A DNA stretch of 37,710 nt from Pseudomonadales bacterium (GCA_019090615.1 JAHRVQ010000082.1:1-37710); one strand, 5' to 3'. Positions 16,069-24,708 are shown, counted from the stretch's first letter. Notes: a model not told the origin generated them from the letters alone. Made by a program: numbers and translations.

Positions 16069-17388
16069 TCAGGTTTTTAATACATAAAGGTTATGCTTGC
16101 GGATGGCTTCTTGCCCAGTTGCTGTTTGCATATCTGTTAGCGGTAAAACCAGTTGGCTGGTTGCGCGCAGAGTCAGTATATCTAAAGCGTAGTCCTGTTC
16201 GGGATTTACCAGTAGAGGAAATGCTGGCAGTTTGATATTGCAGGTACAGTAATTGGGGTCTGCTTTTAGCTTGACGGGTGTTGATATATCTGACGATGGA
16301 TTACTGCTGTGCGCATCGTTTGTTAAACATAGTTTTCCCTTTGGCTATGTTATTTTTAGTGCTGATTTTTCTTCGTCCCAGGTGAGGGTCGTATCTAACG
16401 CGGCCGATAAACGACATAGGTTCGCTGTGATCAGCTGGCTTTCTACATCTGTTGGTTTTCTTGCGCTGGTGCCTTGCTGCATAATTAAAGGATGTAGAAA
16501 GGCGGACTCTATCCCGGCAGCTGAAAAATTAATGGTTGTTGCTGCGGTTTCTGTACTAAAACCAAAGCCGGATATAATGCCCGGCATATCAAAAATGACA
16601 TGCGACAGGCCATACAGGATCAGGCCGTTTGCATAACGTTCAGCACCTTGCAAAACATGGGCATGATGCCCAAGTACTAACGTCGCGCCGGCATCAATTA
16701 CTGCGTGGGCAACTGATCGCTGGTATTGAAGTACTTCGGATTGACCCGGCACACCCCAATGAAACGATACTATTACGTGGTCCACCTGATCTTTTAATTG
16801 TTTGATAGCTGCTGTCAGGTTGGCTAAATCTTCTGCATTGGGCCGGGTTTTAATCTGCGGAGGAAAACCAGGGTGTTCGTCTGCCAGACCAGTAACCGGA
16901 TGATATTCTGTTTCTATATGCAGCCCCGCAATACCTGGGGCTAAATCGGTGGCGGCGGATTTTGAAGGGAAGGCGCAGGCTACCGCAAGTAGGCCAAAGC
17001 TCTGGCCATTTTTTTTGCAAATGATAGGGCGAATTGCATCGCTGCTTGATAACCCCGCGCCTGTATAAGGCTGTTTGGCTGATTGCAGCTGGTCGAGTGT
17101 TTGTTTTAGTCCGGCTGGGCCAAAATCCAGTAGATGATTATGCGCAATAGCCATGAAATCAAAATTACCGGCGTTGATCAGGGCAAGGTTATCAGGGGGC
17201 GTGCACAGTGGATAGGGGCGTTCTGGCGACGGTTCGAGGCCAGTAACAATGGGTGCCTCCAGATTACAGAAGCGAAGATCAGCCGCCTGCATCATTGGCA
17301 GCATATCGCCATAGGGGCGGCTCCGGTCCTGTCGGTTGAAATAAATATCGCCGACCGCAAAGAGTGATACAGTGTTAGGCCCTGACAT
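16069..17388 (-). CDS. CapA/PgsA-like metallophosphatase-fold protein, with in-frame UAG near the C-terminus
   Basis: This member of the CapA family (calcineurin-like fold, named for polyglutamate capsule synthesis) has VSLFAVGDIYFNRQDRS, LRFCNLEAPIVTG, FDFMAIAHNHLLDFGPAGLK, VIVSFHWGVPGQSEVLQYQR and GATLVLGHHAHVLQGAERY. The metal-binding aspartate and histidine motifs are intact. Translation from ATG 17388 reaches a UAG at 16345-16347 (347 residues), which already covers the CapA domain. The same frame then stays open for 91 further codons with ordinary composition and ends at UGA 16069-16071. The tail is either a lost C-terminal domain or made by readthrough. An alternative start is ATG 17409, coupled to the upstream LLM stop. 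It is the third gene of the DszC-like/DszA-like operon; its link to catabolism is unclear. Confidence 0.75.
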
Positions 17389-17401
17389 ATAGTTATCGCT
17401 C

Positions 17402-17425
17402 TTATTCATTAGGTTATTCATTAGG
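17402..17425 (+). repeat. 12-bp tandem duplication across the LLM stop codon
   Basis: TTATTCATTAGG occurs twice in direct succession, so the end of the upstream LLM gene and a possible start of the CapA-like gene lie in the duplicated unit. Confidence 0.85.
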
Positions 17426-18724
17426 TGTTTCATTGAACATACGATCGCGTAATTGCTGGCTACCGTATTGACTGCGGAAATGCCCGCGGCGTTGCATTTC
17501 AGGAACCACCAGATCAACAAAGTCATCGATAGAGCTAGGCAGCGCGTGAGTGACTATCATAAAACCGTCGCCTTCGCCCTGGGTATAAAGCGCTTCCATT
17601 TTATCAACCACCTGAGTGGCTGTGCCGGTGATTAGATTGTTGCCACCTTCGGCCATGCGTTGGGCATATTGTTTGGCGGTCATTTTCTGCCCGCGGGCAA
17701 AAGCCTGTACGCCTGAAACTTCGATATCCGATAGTGGCACATCATCGGGTAGGGTTGATAAATCAAAGTTGAGATGGCCAGATAGCAATACCAATGCTGC
17801 TTCAGGGTGAATGTTGGCCTGGATAGCATCTCGTTTGGCTTTGGCTTCAGCTTCAGATTCGCCAACGACCGGGGTAATACCCCAGATAACTTTAACATCG
17901 TCCCGGCTTCGGCCTGCTGCTTCTAATGCTGCATTAATAGCAGCCCGGTGTTTGGCCATGCCGCCTGAAGCGGTGGGTGTTGCAAAAATGACATCCGCAT
18001 GTTGTGCGGCGAATTGCAGGCCTCTTGGCGATGCACCTGCCTGGATAATTACTGGTTTCCCCTGTGGGGAGCGAGGTACACATAAGGGACCGCGACTTTT
18101 GAAAAATTCGCCCTCGTGGTCTATCCGATGAACCTTGGTTGGGTCGGCGTAAATTCCGGCTTCCCGATCCATAACAATGGCATCTTCATCCCAGCTGGAC
18201 CAGAGTTTGTTGCATACCTGCATATATTCGTCGGCCATATCGTAGCGTAGATCATGTTCGGGGATATCATCCAGACCGAAATTTTGCGCCTCACTGCGAG
18301 AATAGGATGTGACCACATTCCACGCAATGCGCCCCTCTGTCAGGTGGTCCATGGTGGCCATGTTGCGTGCCAGCCAATAAGGCGGAATAAAGGTGGTTGA
18401 ACCGGTAACGCCAAAACCTAAGTTGGGCGCAACCCTTGACAACATGGGTACTAGTGTCAGTGGGTCAAGCCGGGGATACTGCACGGCATATCGAATAGCG
18501 GCATCAGGTGAGTCCTGATATCGGTCGTGCAGGGTGTAGGAATCGGCAAAGAACAGCATATCAAAACAGCCGCGTTCCAGAGTGCGGGCAATGCGTTCCC
18601 AATATGAGGCGTCAAGATAGCTGTCGCCGCGAAAAGAGCGCGGCAGTCGCCATTGACCGATGGTATGTGGGGAGGCGCTAAAATTCATTATTAGCGCCAG
18701 ATGCATGTTGGTATTGTCAGTCAT
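17414..18724 (-). CDS. NtaA/SnaA/DszA-family FMNH2-dependent monooxygenase
   Basis: This 436-residue luciferase-fold protein of the nitrilotriacetate/dibenzothiophene-sulfone monooxygenase class has LALIMNFSASPHTIGQWRLP, GCFDMLFFADSYTLHDRYQD, EGRIAWNVVTSYSRSEAQNF, VHRIDHEGEFFKSRGPLCVP and RSPQGKPVIIQAGASPRGLQ. Length and motif order are full. Known members cleave C-N or C-S bonds by oxygenation using FMNH2 from a partner reductase. ATG 18724 follows AGGA and lies 18 bp after the stop of the DszC-like gene, so they share a transcript. The pair repeats the DszC-then-DszA logic of sulfur-heterocycle oxidation, though the real substrate is unknown. Confidence 0.9.
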   Translation of the reverse strand: MTDNTNMHLALIMNFSASPHTIGQWRLPRSFRGDSYLDASYWERIARTLERGCFDMLFFADSYTLHDRYQDSPDAAIRYAVQYPRLDPLTLVPMLSRVAPNLGFGVTGSTTFIPPYWLARNMATMDHLTEGRIAWNVVTSYSRSEAQNFGLDDIPEHDLRYDMADEYMQVCNKLWSSWDEDAIVMDREAGIYADPTKVHRIDHEGEFFKSRGPLCVPRSPQGKPVIIQAGASPRGLQFAAQHADVIFATPTASGGMAKHRAAINAALEAAGRSRDDVKVIWGITPVVGESEAEAKAKRDAIQANIHPEAALVLLSGHLNFDLSTLPDDVPLSDIEVSGVQAFARGQKMTAKQYAQRMAEGGNNLITGTATQVVDKMEALYTQGEGDGFMIVTHALPSSIDDFVDLVVPEMQRRGHFRSQYGSQQLRDRMFNETPNE

Positions 18725-18742
18725 AGTTATATTCCTATCCTG

Positions 18743-19912
18743 TTATCCAGTACCCGCAGCGCCATCTGCTACCCGTAGTCCGGCAAAGTTAAAGTCTGCT
18801 TCAAGACCAAGAAAGCCGCGCCCAACTGTAGTTTCCAGACGGTCATTATTTTCATGCCGGACATACATCAATGCATCAATTAAACGCCTGCCTAGTTCGT
18901 TACCAGCAAATAATGTACTTGAACCGGTGAGTACCGATACTTGATTAATGGCTTCAACCAATGCTTCGCCGGCGCTCCAGCGGAACAGGTTAGAAAGCAA
19001 TAATACCTCTTTGTCATCATCATCCCAGGCCTTGGCAACTCGATGCATAATGCCCTCCAGAGAGATAATGCTGAGATGTAATGCGGCCATGCGACGTACA
19101 AATCGATCTTCTTCGAGGGCTTTAGATTTTTTACCGTAGGTTGTGGCTAAGGCGGTAAGCGCTTCTATGGTGCCTAAAAAGTTGCTTGCAAAGGCCGATA
19201 AAGACCGTACCTGCAAATGTTTCTCAAGATATTCATTGACCCCGCCCAATAGCGCATCGGGCCTTACTTTTACCTGATCAAAAATGACCTTATGGCTGGC
19301 TGTGGTTCGCATCGCCTGGGCATCTTGCCACCAGTCATAATCAATATTAATGCCCTCGCTATTACAATCTACCAATACGCATTGTATGCCTGATTTATCC
19401 GCTGCATCTTTTCCAGAGACCATCAGCATGGCGATGTCGGCAAACCCCGCATTGGTTGCATAGGCTTTGGTAGCGTTGATAACAAACTGCTCGCCGTCTG
19501 CTTCTACACTGCCGAACCCTTTGCCCAGGCCTGGGCGGGTGGCACCCCAGGCACACATAATAGCCCCGTCTAAAACACGACGGCAGATGGTTTCGACCTG
19601 CGCTGGGGTGCCCAAAGCGCAGCTGAAGTCCACTGTGTTCCAGTGCACCTGACAGCTTTGGCCAAAAGAAGTATCAGCCCTGGCCAGTGTTCTTATCATT
19701 TGCCAATATTGTAATGGTTTGCCGTTGTGGACGCCTAAACCCCAGCCGCCGTATTCTTCTGGCACTGTAGCACCGAGGATGCCGGAGCTACGCAGTACTT
19801 CAAGGGTAGCCGCAGATGGGGTGGCAGCATTATGGTTTGCTTCAGCTTCCCTGGCGATTACCGAGGCGACCTGGTCAACGATAGCGGTTATTTTTTCTGT
19901 TGTAATGGGCAT
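18743..19912 (-). CDS. Acyl-CoA dehydrogenase-family flavoprotein, possibly DszC-like monooxygenase
   Basis: This 389-residue ACAD-fold protein has PSAATLEVLRSSGILGATVP, EEYGGWGLGVHNGKPLQYWQ, TSFGQSCQVHWNTVDFSCAL, AWGATRPGLGKGFGSVEADG, AQAMRTTASHKVIFDQVKVR and a helical C-terminal bundle. The W-G-A-T-R-P motif replaces the usual flavin-loop A-x-T-E of acyl-CoA dehydrogenases, and no clear catalytic glutamate is visible, which favours a monooxygenase or atypical flavoprotein. It is the first gene of the minus-strand operon with the NtaA/DszA-like and CapA-like genes. The palindrome GTTCCAT-TAA-ATGGAAC lies 62 bp upstream of its ATG. Confidence 0.82.
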   Translation of the reverse strand: MPITTEKITAIVDQVASVIAREAEANHNAATPSAATLEVLRSSGILGATVPEEYGGWGLGVHNGKPLQYWQMIRTLARADTSFGQSCQVHWNTVDFSCALGTPAQVETICRRVLDGAIMCAWGATRPGLGKGFGSVEADGEQFVINATKAYATNAGFADIAMLMVSGKDAADKSGIQCVLVDCNSEGINIDYDWWQDAQAMRTTASHKVIFDQVKVRPDALLGGVNEYLEKHLQVRSLSAFASNFLGTIEALTALATTYGKKSKALEEDRFVRRMAALHLSIISLEGIMHRVAKAWDDDDKEVLLLSNLFRWSAGEALVEAINQVSVLTGSSTLFAGNELGRRLIDALMYVRHENNDRLETTVGRGFLGLEADFNFAGLRVADGAAGTG

Positions 19913-19973
19913 AGCTTTGCTCTGTGATGTTGGTCATTGTTGTGATGTTATCTTATGGGTGCACAAGGATTAT

Positions 19974-19990
19974 GTTCCATTAAATGGAAC
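19974..19990. promoter_or_regulatory. Palindromic operator 2, GTTCCAT-TAA-ATGGAAC
   Basis: This perfect 7-3-7 palindrome has half-sites identical to those at 13762-13778. It lies directly upstream of the DszC-like/DszA-like/CapA-like operon. A likely -35 element TTGTCA (minus strand, 20014-20009) is just upstream, so bound protein could block or help RNA polymerase. Confidence 0.7.
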
Positions 19991-20033
19991 GCATGTACCA
20001 CATAGAGTTGACAAAGCTAACATAGAAGTATGA

Positions 20034-20313
20034 TGCTTACAAACAGGGTGTAGCCAAGGGCATTAGTTTTTAGACTGGCAAATTTAATGCATAACAAATC
20101 AATGCGGCTGGATCCGATGGCTTGCATTTTGAGCTGCTTTTATCTGCCAACGGGTATCTGGCCGAAGGCTGCGGAAACAGGTTGGTCAATTATTTAGCAA
20201 TATGTTAAGTTTGTCCGACTTCTGAGGTCTACTGGGGTCGAGGGTTGCTGTTTTAATGGCAGCAAGCGACGAGAAATGGGTGGCCATAAGTGACTAGACA
20301 GGTGGCTAGATAG
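20034..20313. other. Intergenic, no gene; short 8-bp tandem repeat
   Basis: No supported frame is present. TAGCTAGA-type units are repeated three times at about 20303-20328. Confidence 0.4.
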
Positions 20314-20535
20314 CTAGATAGCTAGATAAATGGTTTCTTTTTCTTGCTCTACCCTTTGAGATCTATCGCTAAAGATTAACAACCTTAAAAGTTTGACTAT
20401 AAACATGATGCCTAATGTGATTCCACCTGCAATTAAAAATCCAGTGATAAACACTAAAGCTGAGCCTGATTTTGCTGCTGTTCTACTGGCTACAATACCA
20501 ATTAAAATACCGGCTGAAGTAAACCCAGGCCTGCA
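20314..20535 (-). pseudogene. Two-helix membrane protein remnant
   Basis: The minus frame without a start codon reads GFTSAGILIGIVASRTAAKS, GSALVFITGFLIAGGITLGI, then MFIVKLLRLLIFSDRSQRVE: two predicted membrane helices and a charged tail. Just upstream, another frame gives FPATAGLGLL, so a single frameshift between GLG and FTS may have killed a longer gene. Its 5' side overlaps the start of the plus-strand BVMO gene, meaning the rest was lost. The family is not recognised. Confidence 0.4.
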
Positions 20536-20550
20536 GTGGCGGGGAATACG

Positions 20551-22026
20551 ATGAGTGCGTCGGTGGCAATCCTTGGCGCAGGATTAAGTGGTGTGTTGAT
20601 GGCGATGCAGCTTAAGCGCGCCAATTTTGATGATTTTGTTATCTATGAAAAACAGCCAGATGTCGGCGGTACCTGGTTGCGTAACACCTGGCCTGGCCTG
20701 CATTGTGATGTGCCTTCGCATTTATACAGTTATTCTTTTGAACCGAATCCCGACTGGTCGATGGCCTATGCTAGCCAGCCAGAGATCCAGGCCTATATTC
20801 GCAACTGCGCGCAAAAATACGGTTTATTCGATCATTTGCGGTTTAACGTCTGTATCGATAATGCTAATTTTGACGAAGCAACCGGTCAATGGACTATTCA
20901 AACAGCGGGTGCTGAAAATGCACCCGCTGAAAGTATAACCCATCAATTTTTGATTTCAGCCACCGGTGGACTGACTGAGCTGGCGTTTCCTCAGGTGGAG
21001 GGGCTGGATAGTTTTAAGGGTATTAGTTGGCATTCAGGTGCATGGCGTCATGATGTTGATTTGCGCGGCCAACGTGTTGCGGTGGTGGGTTCAGCCGCGA
21101 GTGCAGTGCAGGTGGTGCCTGAAGTGGCTCAACATGCGCAACAGGTTTTTGTTTATCAACGTTCGCCAAACTGGGTTATGCCACGCAATAACCAGAGCTA
21201 TAGCGCTGCCGATCAGCAGGCATTTAAAGATGACGACAATCGGCGCAGACTGGCGCGCAGGCTTTATCGGCAATCGATGCATATGCAGCAGGCCTTTAAA
21301 AAACGCCCAGCTGCAATAGCTATGCTGCGCTATGTGGGTCTGGAACATATGAAATCAGCCATTGACGATTCAGAATTGATTGCGCATTTGACCCCAGCTT
21401 ATGATCCAGGCTGCAAACGTATTGTTGTATCAGATGATTATTATCCAGCGTTGGCCCAGCAAAACGTTGAACTTCGCCCCTATGCGGTGGACGCTTTTAC
21501 AGAAACCGGCCTGATGGCGGATGGCGTCGAAACCGAGGTTGATATCATCATCTGTTGTACTGGTTATAAATTAGGTGGTCGTGCCGATGGCCGACCGGCA
21601 CTAGAAGTTTATGGCCGTGACGGCAAGCGTTTGATTGCGGCGCTGGCGCAGCGGCCTGAATCGTATCGAGGAGTGGCGATCCCAGGTTTCCCAAACTATT
21701 TTACCGTTTGCGGAATCAACGGCGTCGCTGCTTATACCTCGTTATTCGCCTCTGCTGAGCTGGGGGCGAAATTTATTGCTGACCGGGTGCTGGAAGTGGT
21801 GCAGAAAAAAGCCAAATCGATCGAGGTGCAGGCAGCCGTGACGGCTGAATATAACCAGTTAATTCAGGCGGAGTTACAGCAGATGAGCTGGGCGACCGGT
21901 GACTGTACTAATTTTTATCGCGATTCAACTGGCCGTGTACTGGCTTTTTTCCCCGGCACGCTTGGGCGTATGCGAAGGGAATTAGCCGACGCGGGTAATA
22001 GCGATTTTGTTATTGAGTCTTTTTAA
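20551..22026 (+). CDS. Flavin-containing/Baeyer-Villiger-type monooxygenase
   Basis: This 491-residue FAD/NADPH enzyme has GAGLSG at residues 9-14, GGTWLRNTWPGLHCDVPSHL, SYSFEPNPDWSMAYASQPEI, the BVMO fingerprint FKGISWHSGAW (followed by RHD), a second Rossmann motif GSAASA, and CCTGY near residue 340. It lacks the long N-terminal extension of the BVMO at 11708 and so belongs to a different subgroup, closer to short BVMOs and flavin-containing monooxygenases. I chose ATG 20551 for the GGGG seven bases upstream; a GTG at 20536 is the alternative. It is followed after 114 bp by an LLM monooxygenase on the same strand. The substrate is probably a ketone, amine or sulfide, by family only. Confidence 0.88.
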   Translation: MSASVAILGAGLSGVLMAMQLKRANFDDFVIYEKQPDVGGTWLRNTWPGLHCDVPSHLYSYSFEPNPDWSMAYASQPEIQAYIRNCAQKYGLFDHLRFNVCIDNANFDEATGQWTIQTAGAENAPAESITHQFLISATGGLTELAFPQVEGLDSFKGISWHSGAWRHDVDLRGQRVAVVGSAASAVQVVPEVAQHAQQVFVYQRSPNWVMPRNNQSYSAADQQAFKDDDNRRRLARRLYRQSMHMQQAFKKRPAAIAMLRYVGLEHMKSAIDDSELIAHLTPAYDPGCKRIVVSDDYYPALAQQNVELRPYAVDAFTETGLMADGVETEVDIIICCTGYKLGGRADGRPALEVYGRDGKRLIAALAQRPESYRGVAIPGFPNYFTVCGINGVAAYTSLFASAELGAKFIADRVLEVVQKKAKSIEVQAAVTAEYNQLIQAELQQMSWATGDCTNFYRDSTGRVLAFFPGTLGRMRRELADAGNSDFVIESF

Positions 22027-22140
22027 TAATCTGCATCATGCGAAACAAAAAAATATTGATATATGCCTTATGTGAAAGATATAGATCAAGGGCCTATATG
22101 AACTGTACCTATAAAAGCCATACAGGAGATTACTGACGCG

Positions 22141-23280
22141 ATGAATGGCGATGATTTGCCCCTTGTTACACGCAGGGAAAGGGTTGAAGCGCGTAAATTT
22201 ATGGTAGGTATTTTTATGCCCACCATGAATGGCGGCTGGACCGTGTCGCGGGCAACCAATCTGAATACTAATAAATTTAGTTATCTTAAAACCATTGCCC
22301 TGCAAGCAGAGCAATATGAACTAGATTATCTGTTTCTTGCTGGCGGATATACGCCAAAGTTAACTGCCGAGTTTCGATTTCGAGACAAGATCAGTGATGC
22401 TATTGGGTTAGCTTCTGCGCTGGGCGCACTAACCACTCAGCCCATGGTGATTGCCACCTGGCATATTTTATATCGGCATGCGCCACTTTTTGTTGCCAAG
22501 CTGGCGGCGGGTATTGACGAGATTACTGATGGTGGTTTTGGTATTAATGTGGTCTGTGGTTTGACGCCAAATGCGCCGGCGATGTTTGATTTTGAAGATA
22601 GCGGTGATCACGATGAACGCTACCTGGCTGCGGCTGAATTTATTCGAATGCTGAAACTGATCTGGGGTTCTAATGATCCAGTTGATTTTTCAGGTAAGTA
22701 TTATCAGACCAGGGGGGCTTTTCTTGATACCAAACCGGTGCAGCAACCGAGCCCATTATTGGTTAATGCGGGGTTTTCGGATGCGGGACAGACATTTGCG
22801 GCGGAACTTTGTGATTGGTCTTTTATTGTTTCAGATTCACCCACAGATTATGAATCCGTAACACGTCGATCTAACCAGATAAGAGCGCGTTATGCGGCAA
22901 ACGGTCGCAAGGCGAAAATCTGCATGCATCCCTATATTATCTGTCGAGAAACCGAAGCTGAAGTACAGGAGGTACGTGACCATATCTGGCAGCATGCTGA
23001 TATGAAAGCCGTAGCACAGCAGTTTCGGGCCTTTAAAGGGGCAGATAGCATGATGCAATCGCATAGCCAGACGCGACGTGAGCTGGAAGACTATTTATTT
23101 ATCGGCACGTTCCAGGTATTCGGCACTCCGGAACAAGTATTGGAAAAATTAGTCCGTTTGCATCAAGCGGGTGTGGACGGCATCCATATGGTTTTTCTTG
23201 ATTGGCATAAAGATTTGGCATTTTTTTGCGAGCGTGTCTTGCCGCAGCTACGCGCCGAAGTTGGGGATGTTAGTTATTAA
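22141..23280 (+). CDS. LLM flavin-dependent monooxygenase, RutA-like
   Basis: This 379-residue luciferase-fold protein has KFMVGIFMPTMNGGWTVSRA, YELDYLFLAGGYTPKLTAEF, ITDGGFGINVVCGLTPNAPA, SGKYYQTRGAFLDTKPVQQP and PLLVNAGFSDAGQTFAAELC. It is related to the LLM at 10482 (the same LDYLFLA, INVV-G and SDAGxxFA motifs) but clearly divergent, so the two are old paralogues rather than a recent duplication. The CAGGAG site about 10 bases before ATG 22141 supports the start. It lies downstream of the short BVMO and upstream of the decayed TauD-like gene, which was probably the third member of this operon. It requires a reduced-flavin supplier. Confidence 0.88.
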   Translation: MNGDDLPLVTRRERVEARKFMVGIFMPTMNGGWTVSRATNLNTNKFSYLKTIALQAEQYELDYLFLAGGYTPKLTAEFRFRDKISDAIGLASALGALTTQPMVIATWHILYRHAPLFVAKLAAGIDEITDGGFGINVVCGLTPNAPAMFDFEDSGDHDERYLAAAEFIRMLKLIWGSNDPVDFSGKYYQTRGAFLDTKPVQQPSPLLVNAGFSDAGQTFAAELCDWSFIVSDSPTDYESVTRRSNQIRARYAANGRKAKICMHPYIICRETEAEVQEVRDHIWQHADMKAVAQQFRAFKGADSMMQSHSQTRRELEDYLFIGTFQVFGTPEQVLEKLVRLHQAGVDGIHMVFLDWHKDLAFFCERVLPQLRAEVGDVSY

Positions 23281-23341
23281 TTCTCTGCTATTGGCTGTTA
23301 TTGGCAAGTCGAATAATTTCTGAACCCAGGGATATTTGGTT

Positions 23342-23999
23342 ATGAGTGAATCAACATTGATACCGGTTGATCCAATATTGATGAGCGGTAAGACCTATAG
23401 CGCGTTAAATATAACGACGGGTATACGGGTATAAGGTTACGGCCAACGGGTGGCCCCTGTGGTACGTTTGTTGATGGTGTTAATTTGCAGGATGACCTGA
23501 ATGGCGCGCAAATTGGGTCGCTTACCGAGATATTTAATAATGCTGGGATTATGATTTTGCGCGGTCAGACAGAACTAACACCTGAGCGCCAGTGTGAAGT
23601 CACAGAATGGTTTGGGCGGCGTTTCTATCGTGGTGGCGCTGGAGATAAGCTGGCTATGGTGGGCGAATTGCCGCTACAGCTGTTGTCTAACCGAGATACA
23701 CGCAAGCCAGGTAAACAGGTGATTTCACAACAAGATGACCGGCATAATGCCGCGACGCAACGCCTGGGTTTGTTGACTGTTTACTTGGTTTTGATGCTGA
23801 CCCGCAGGCTGGCGAGGCGTTGTTGACCCGTCTTAAAAAGCATTTAACCCAGTCGCATATGATCTATACCCATACCTGGCAGCGTCACGACGTTGTATTT
23901 TGGGATAATCGTTGCGTTATGCATTCTAGGGATTCATGGCATCGTGATTATCTGCGCGAAATGCATCGTAGTCAGGCGGGTGGCTCGCGTCCTTTCTAG
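23342..23999 (+). pseudogene. TauD/TfdA-like dioxygenase, frameshifted and internally deleted
   Basis: Three frames have to be joined. MSESTLIPVDPILMSG is the N-terminus from 23342. RPTGGPCGTFVDGVNLQDDL, QIGSLTEIFNNAGIMILRGQ and LTPERQCEVTEWFGRRF run to about 23780. GFDADPQAGEALLTRLKKHL, IYTHTWQRHDVVFWDNRCVM and HSRDSWHRDYLREMHR run to the UAG at 23997. These are the ends of an Fe(II)/2-oxoglutarate dioxygenase: the C-terminal W-D-N-R-C-x-x-H motif is present, but the central part with the HxD iron ligands is gone. A terminator follows at 24008, so it closed the BVMO-LLM operon. It is inactive. Confidence 0.8.
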
Positions 24000-24007
24000 G
24001 ACAGCTC

Positions 24008-24035
24008 AAAGAGGCTAACCTCTTTATATTTTTTT
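24008..24035 (+). terminator. Rho-independent terminator after the TauD remnant
   Basis: AAAGAGG (24008-24014), loop CTAA, CCTCTTT (24019-24025), then ATATTTTTTT. Confidence 0.85.
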
Positions 24036-24079
24036 GTTATGATTGATGTCGTTAGCCGAAATATAGAGTACCAAATATT

Positions 24080-24652
24080 ATGACTCAACCTGATTACGTA
24101 CATGCTTTAAACCTGCCAGTCCCAGATGAATTAGACCCTGGGATGGTAAAGTACTTTAATATTTGTCGGGACAAGCTTGGCTTAGTGCCAAATGTACTTC
24201 AGGCTTATAATTTTAATCAGGATAAGCTCAAGGTATTTGTTGCCTTCTACAACGACTTAATGTTGGCCGATTCCGGCCTGAGTAAGCTGGAACGTGAAAT
24301 GATCGCTGTGGTTGTGTCATCCATTAATCGCTGCTTTTATTGTATTATCGCCCATGGCGCTGCGCTAAGAGAATTATCTGGTGACCCGGTGCTGGGGGAA
24401 TGCCTGGTGGTTAACTATAGGGTTGGGGAACTGAGTGAGCGGCATCGAGCCATGCTGGATTTCGCCGTCAAAGAAACAGAGCGGGCCCATGAAATTGAAG
24501 AGAGCGACCGCCAACAATTGCGTGATGTTGGGTTTTCAGACCCTGATATCTGGGATATTGCAGCCGTTGTGGCTTTCTTTAACATGACTAACCGTATGGC
24601 CTCCAGTATCGATATGATGCCAAATATGGAATATCATAGTCAAAATCGCTGA
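24080..24652 (+). CDS. AhpD/carboxymuconolactone decarboxylase-family, peroxidase-related protein
   Basis: This 190-residue helical protein has the AhpD motif CFYCIIAH (C85, C88, H92; C-x-x-C-x-x-x-H) inside LSKLEREMIAVVVSSINRCF, and FNMTNRMASSIDMMP at the C-terminus. The whole pattern is that of the uncharacterised peroxidase-related branch of the carboxymuconolactone decarboxylase superfamily. The two cysteines can act as a redox pair that reduces hydroperoxides. It starts 45 bp after the terminator, so it has its own promoter. It could protect against peroxides leaking from uncoupled flavin monooxygenases (inference). Confidence 0.85.
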   Translation: MTQPDYVHALNLPVPDELDPGMVKYFNICRDKLGLVPNVLQAYNFNQDKLKVFVAFYNDLMLADSGLSKLEREMIAVVVSSINRCFYCIIAHGAALRELSGDPVLGECLVVNYRVGELSERHRAMLDFAVKETERAHEIEESDRQQLRDVGFSDPDIWDIAAVVAFFNMTNRMASSIDMMPNMEYHSQNR

Positions 24653-24708
24653 TGTTATGTGCAAATCAGGCCGCTAAATTACATGACGGCAACACATGCG
24701 TGACTACA

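Noticed and set aside
16253-16636. 127-residue plus-strand frame
   Set aside because: It is antisense to the CapA-like gene, whose motifs are clear.
5793-17388. Genetic-code change making UAG a sense codon
   Set aside because: UAG is the natural end of the nitroreductase, two monooxygenases, the amidohydrolase and other intact genes, so general recoding does not hold.
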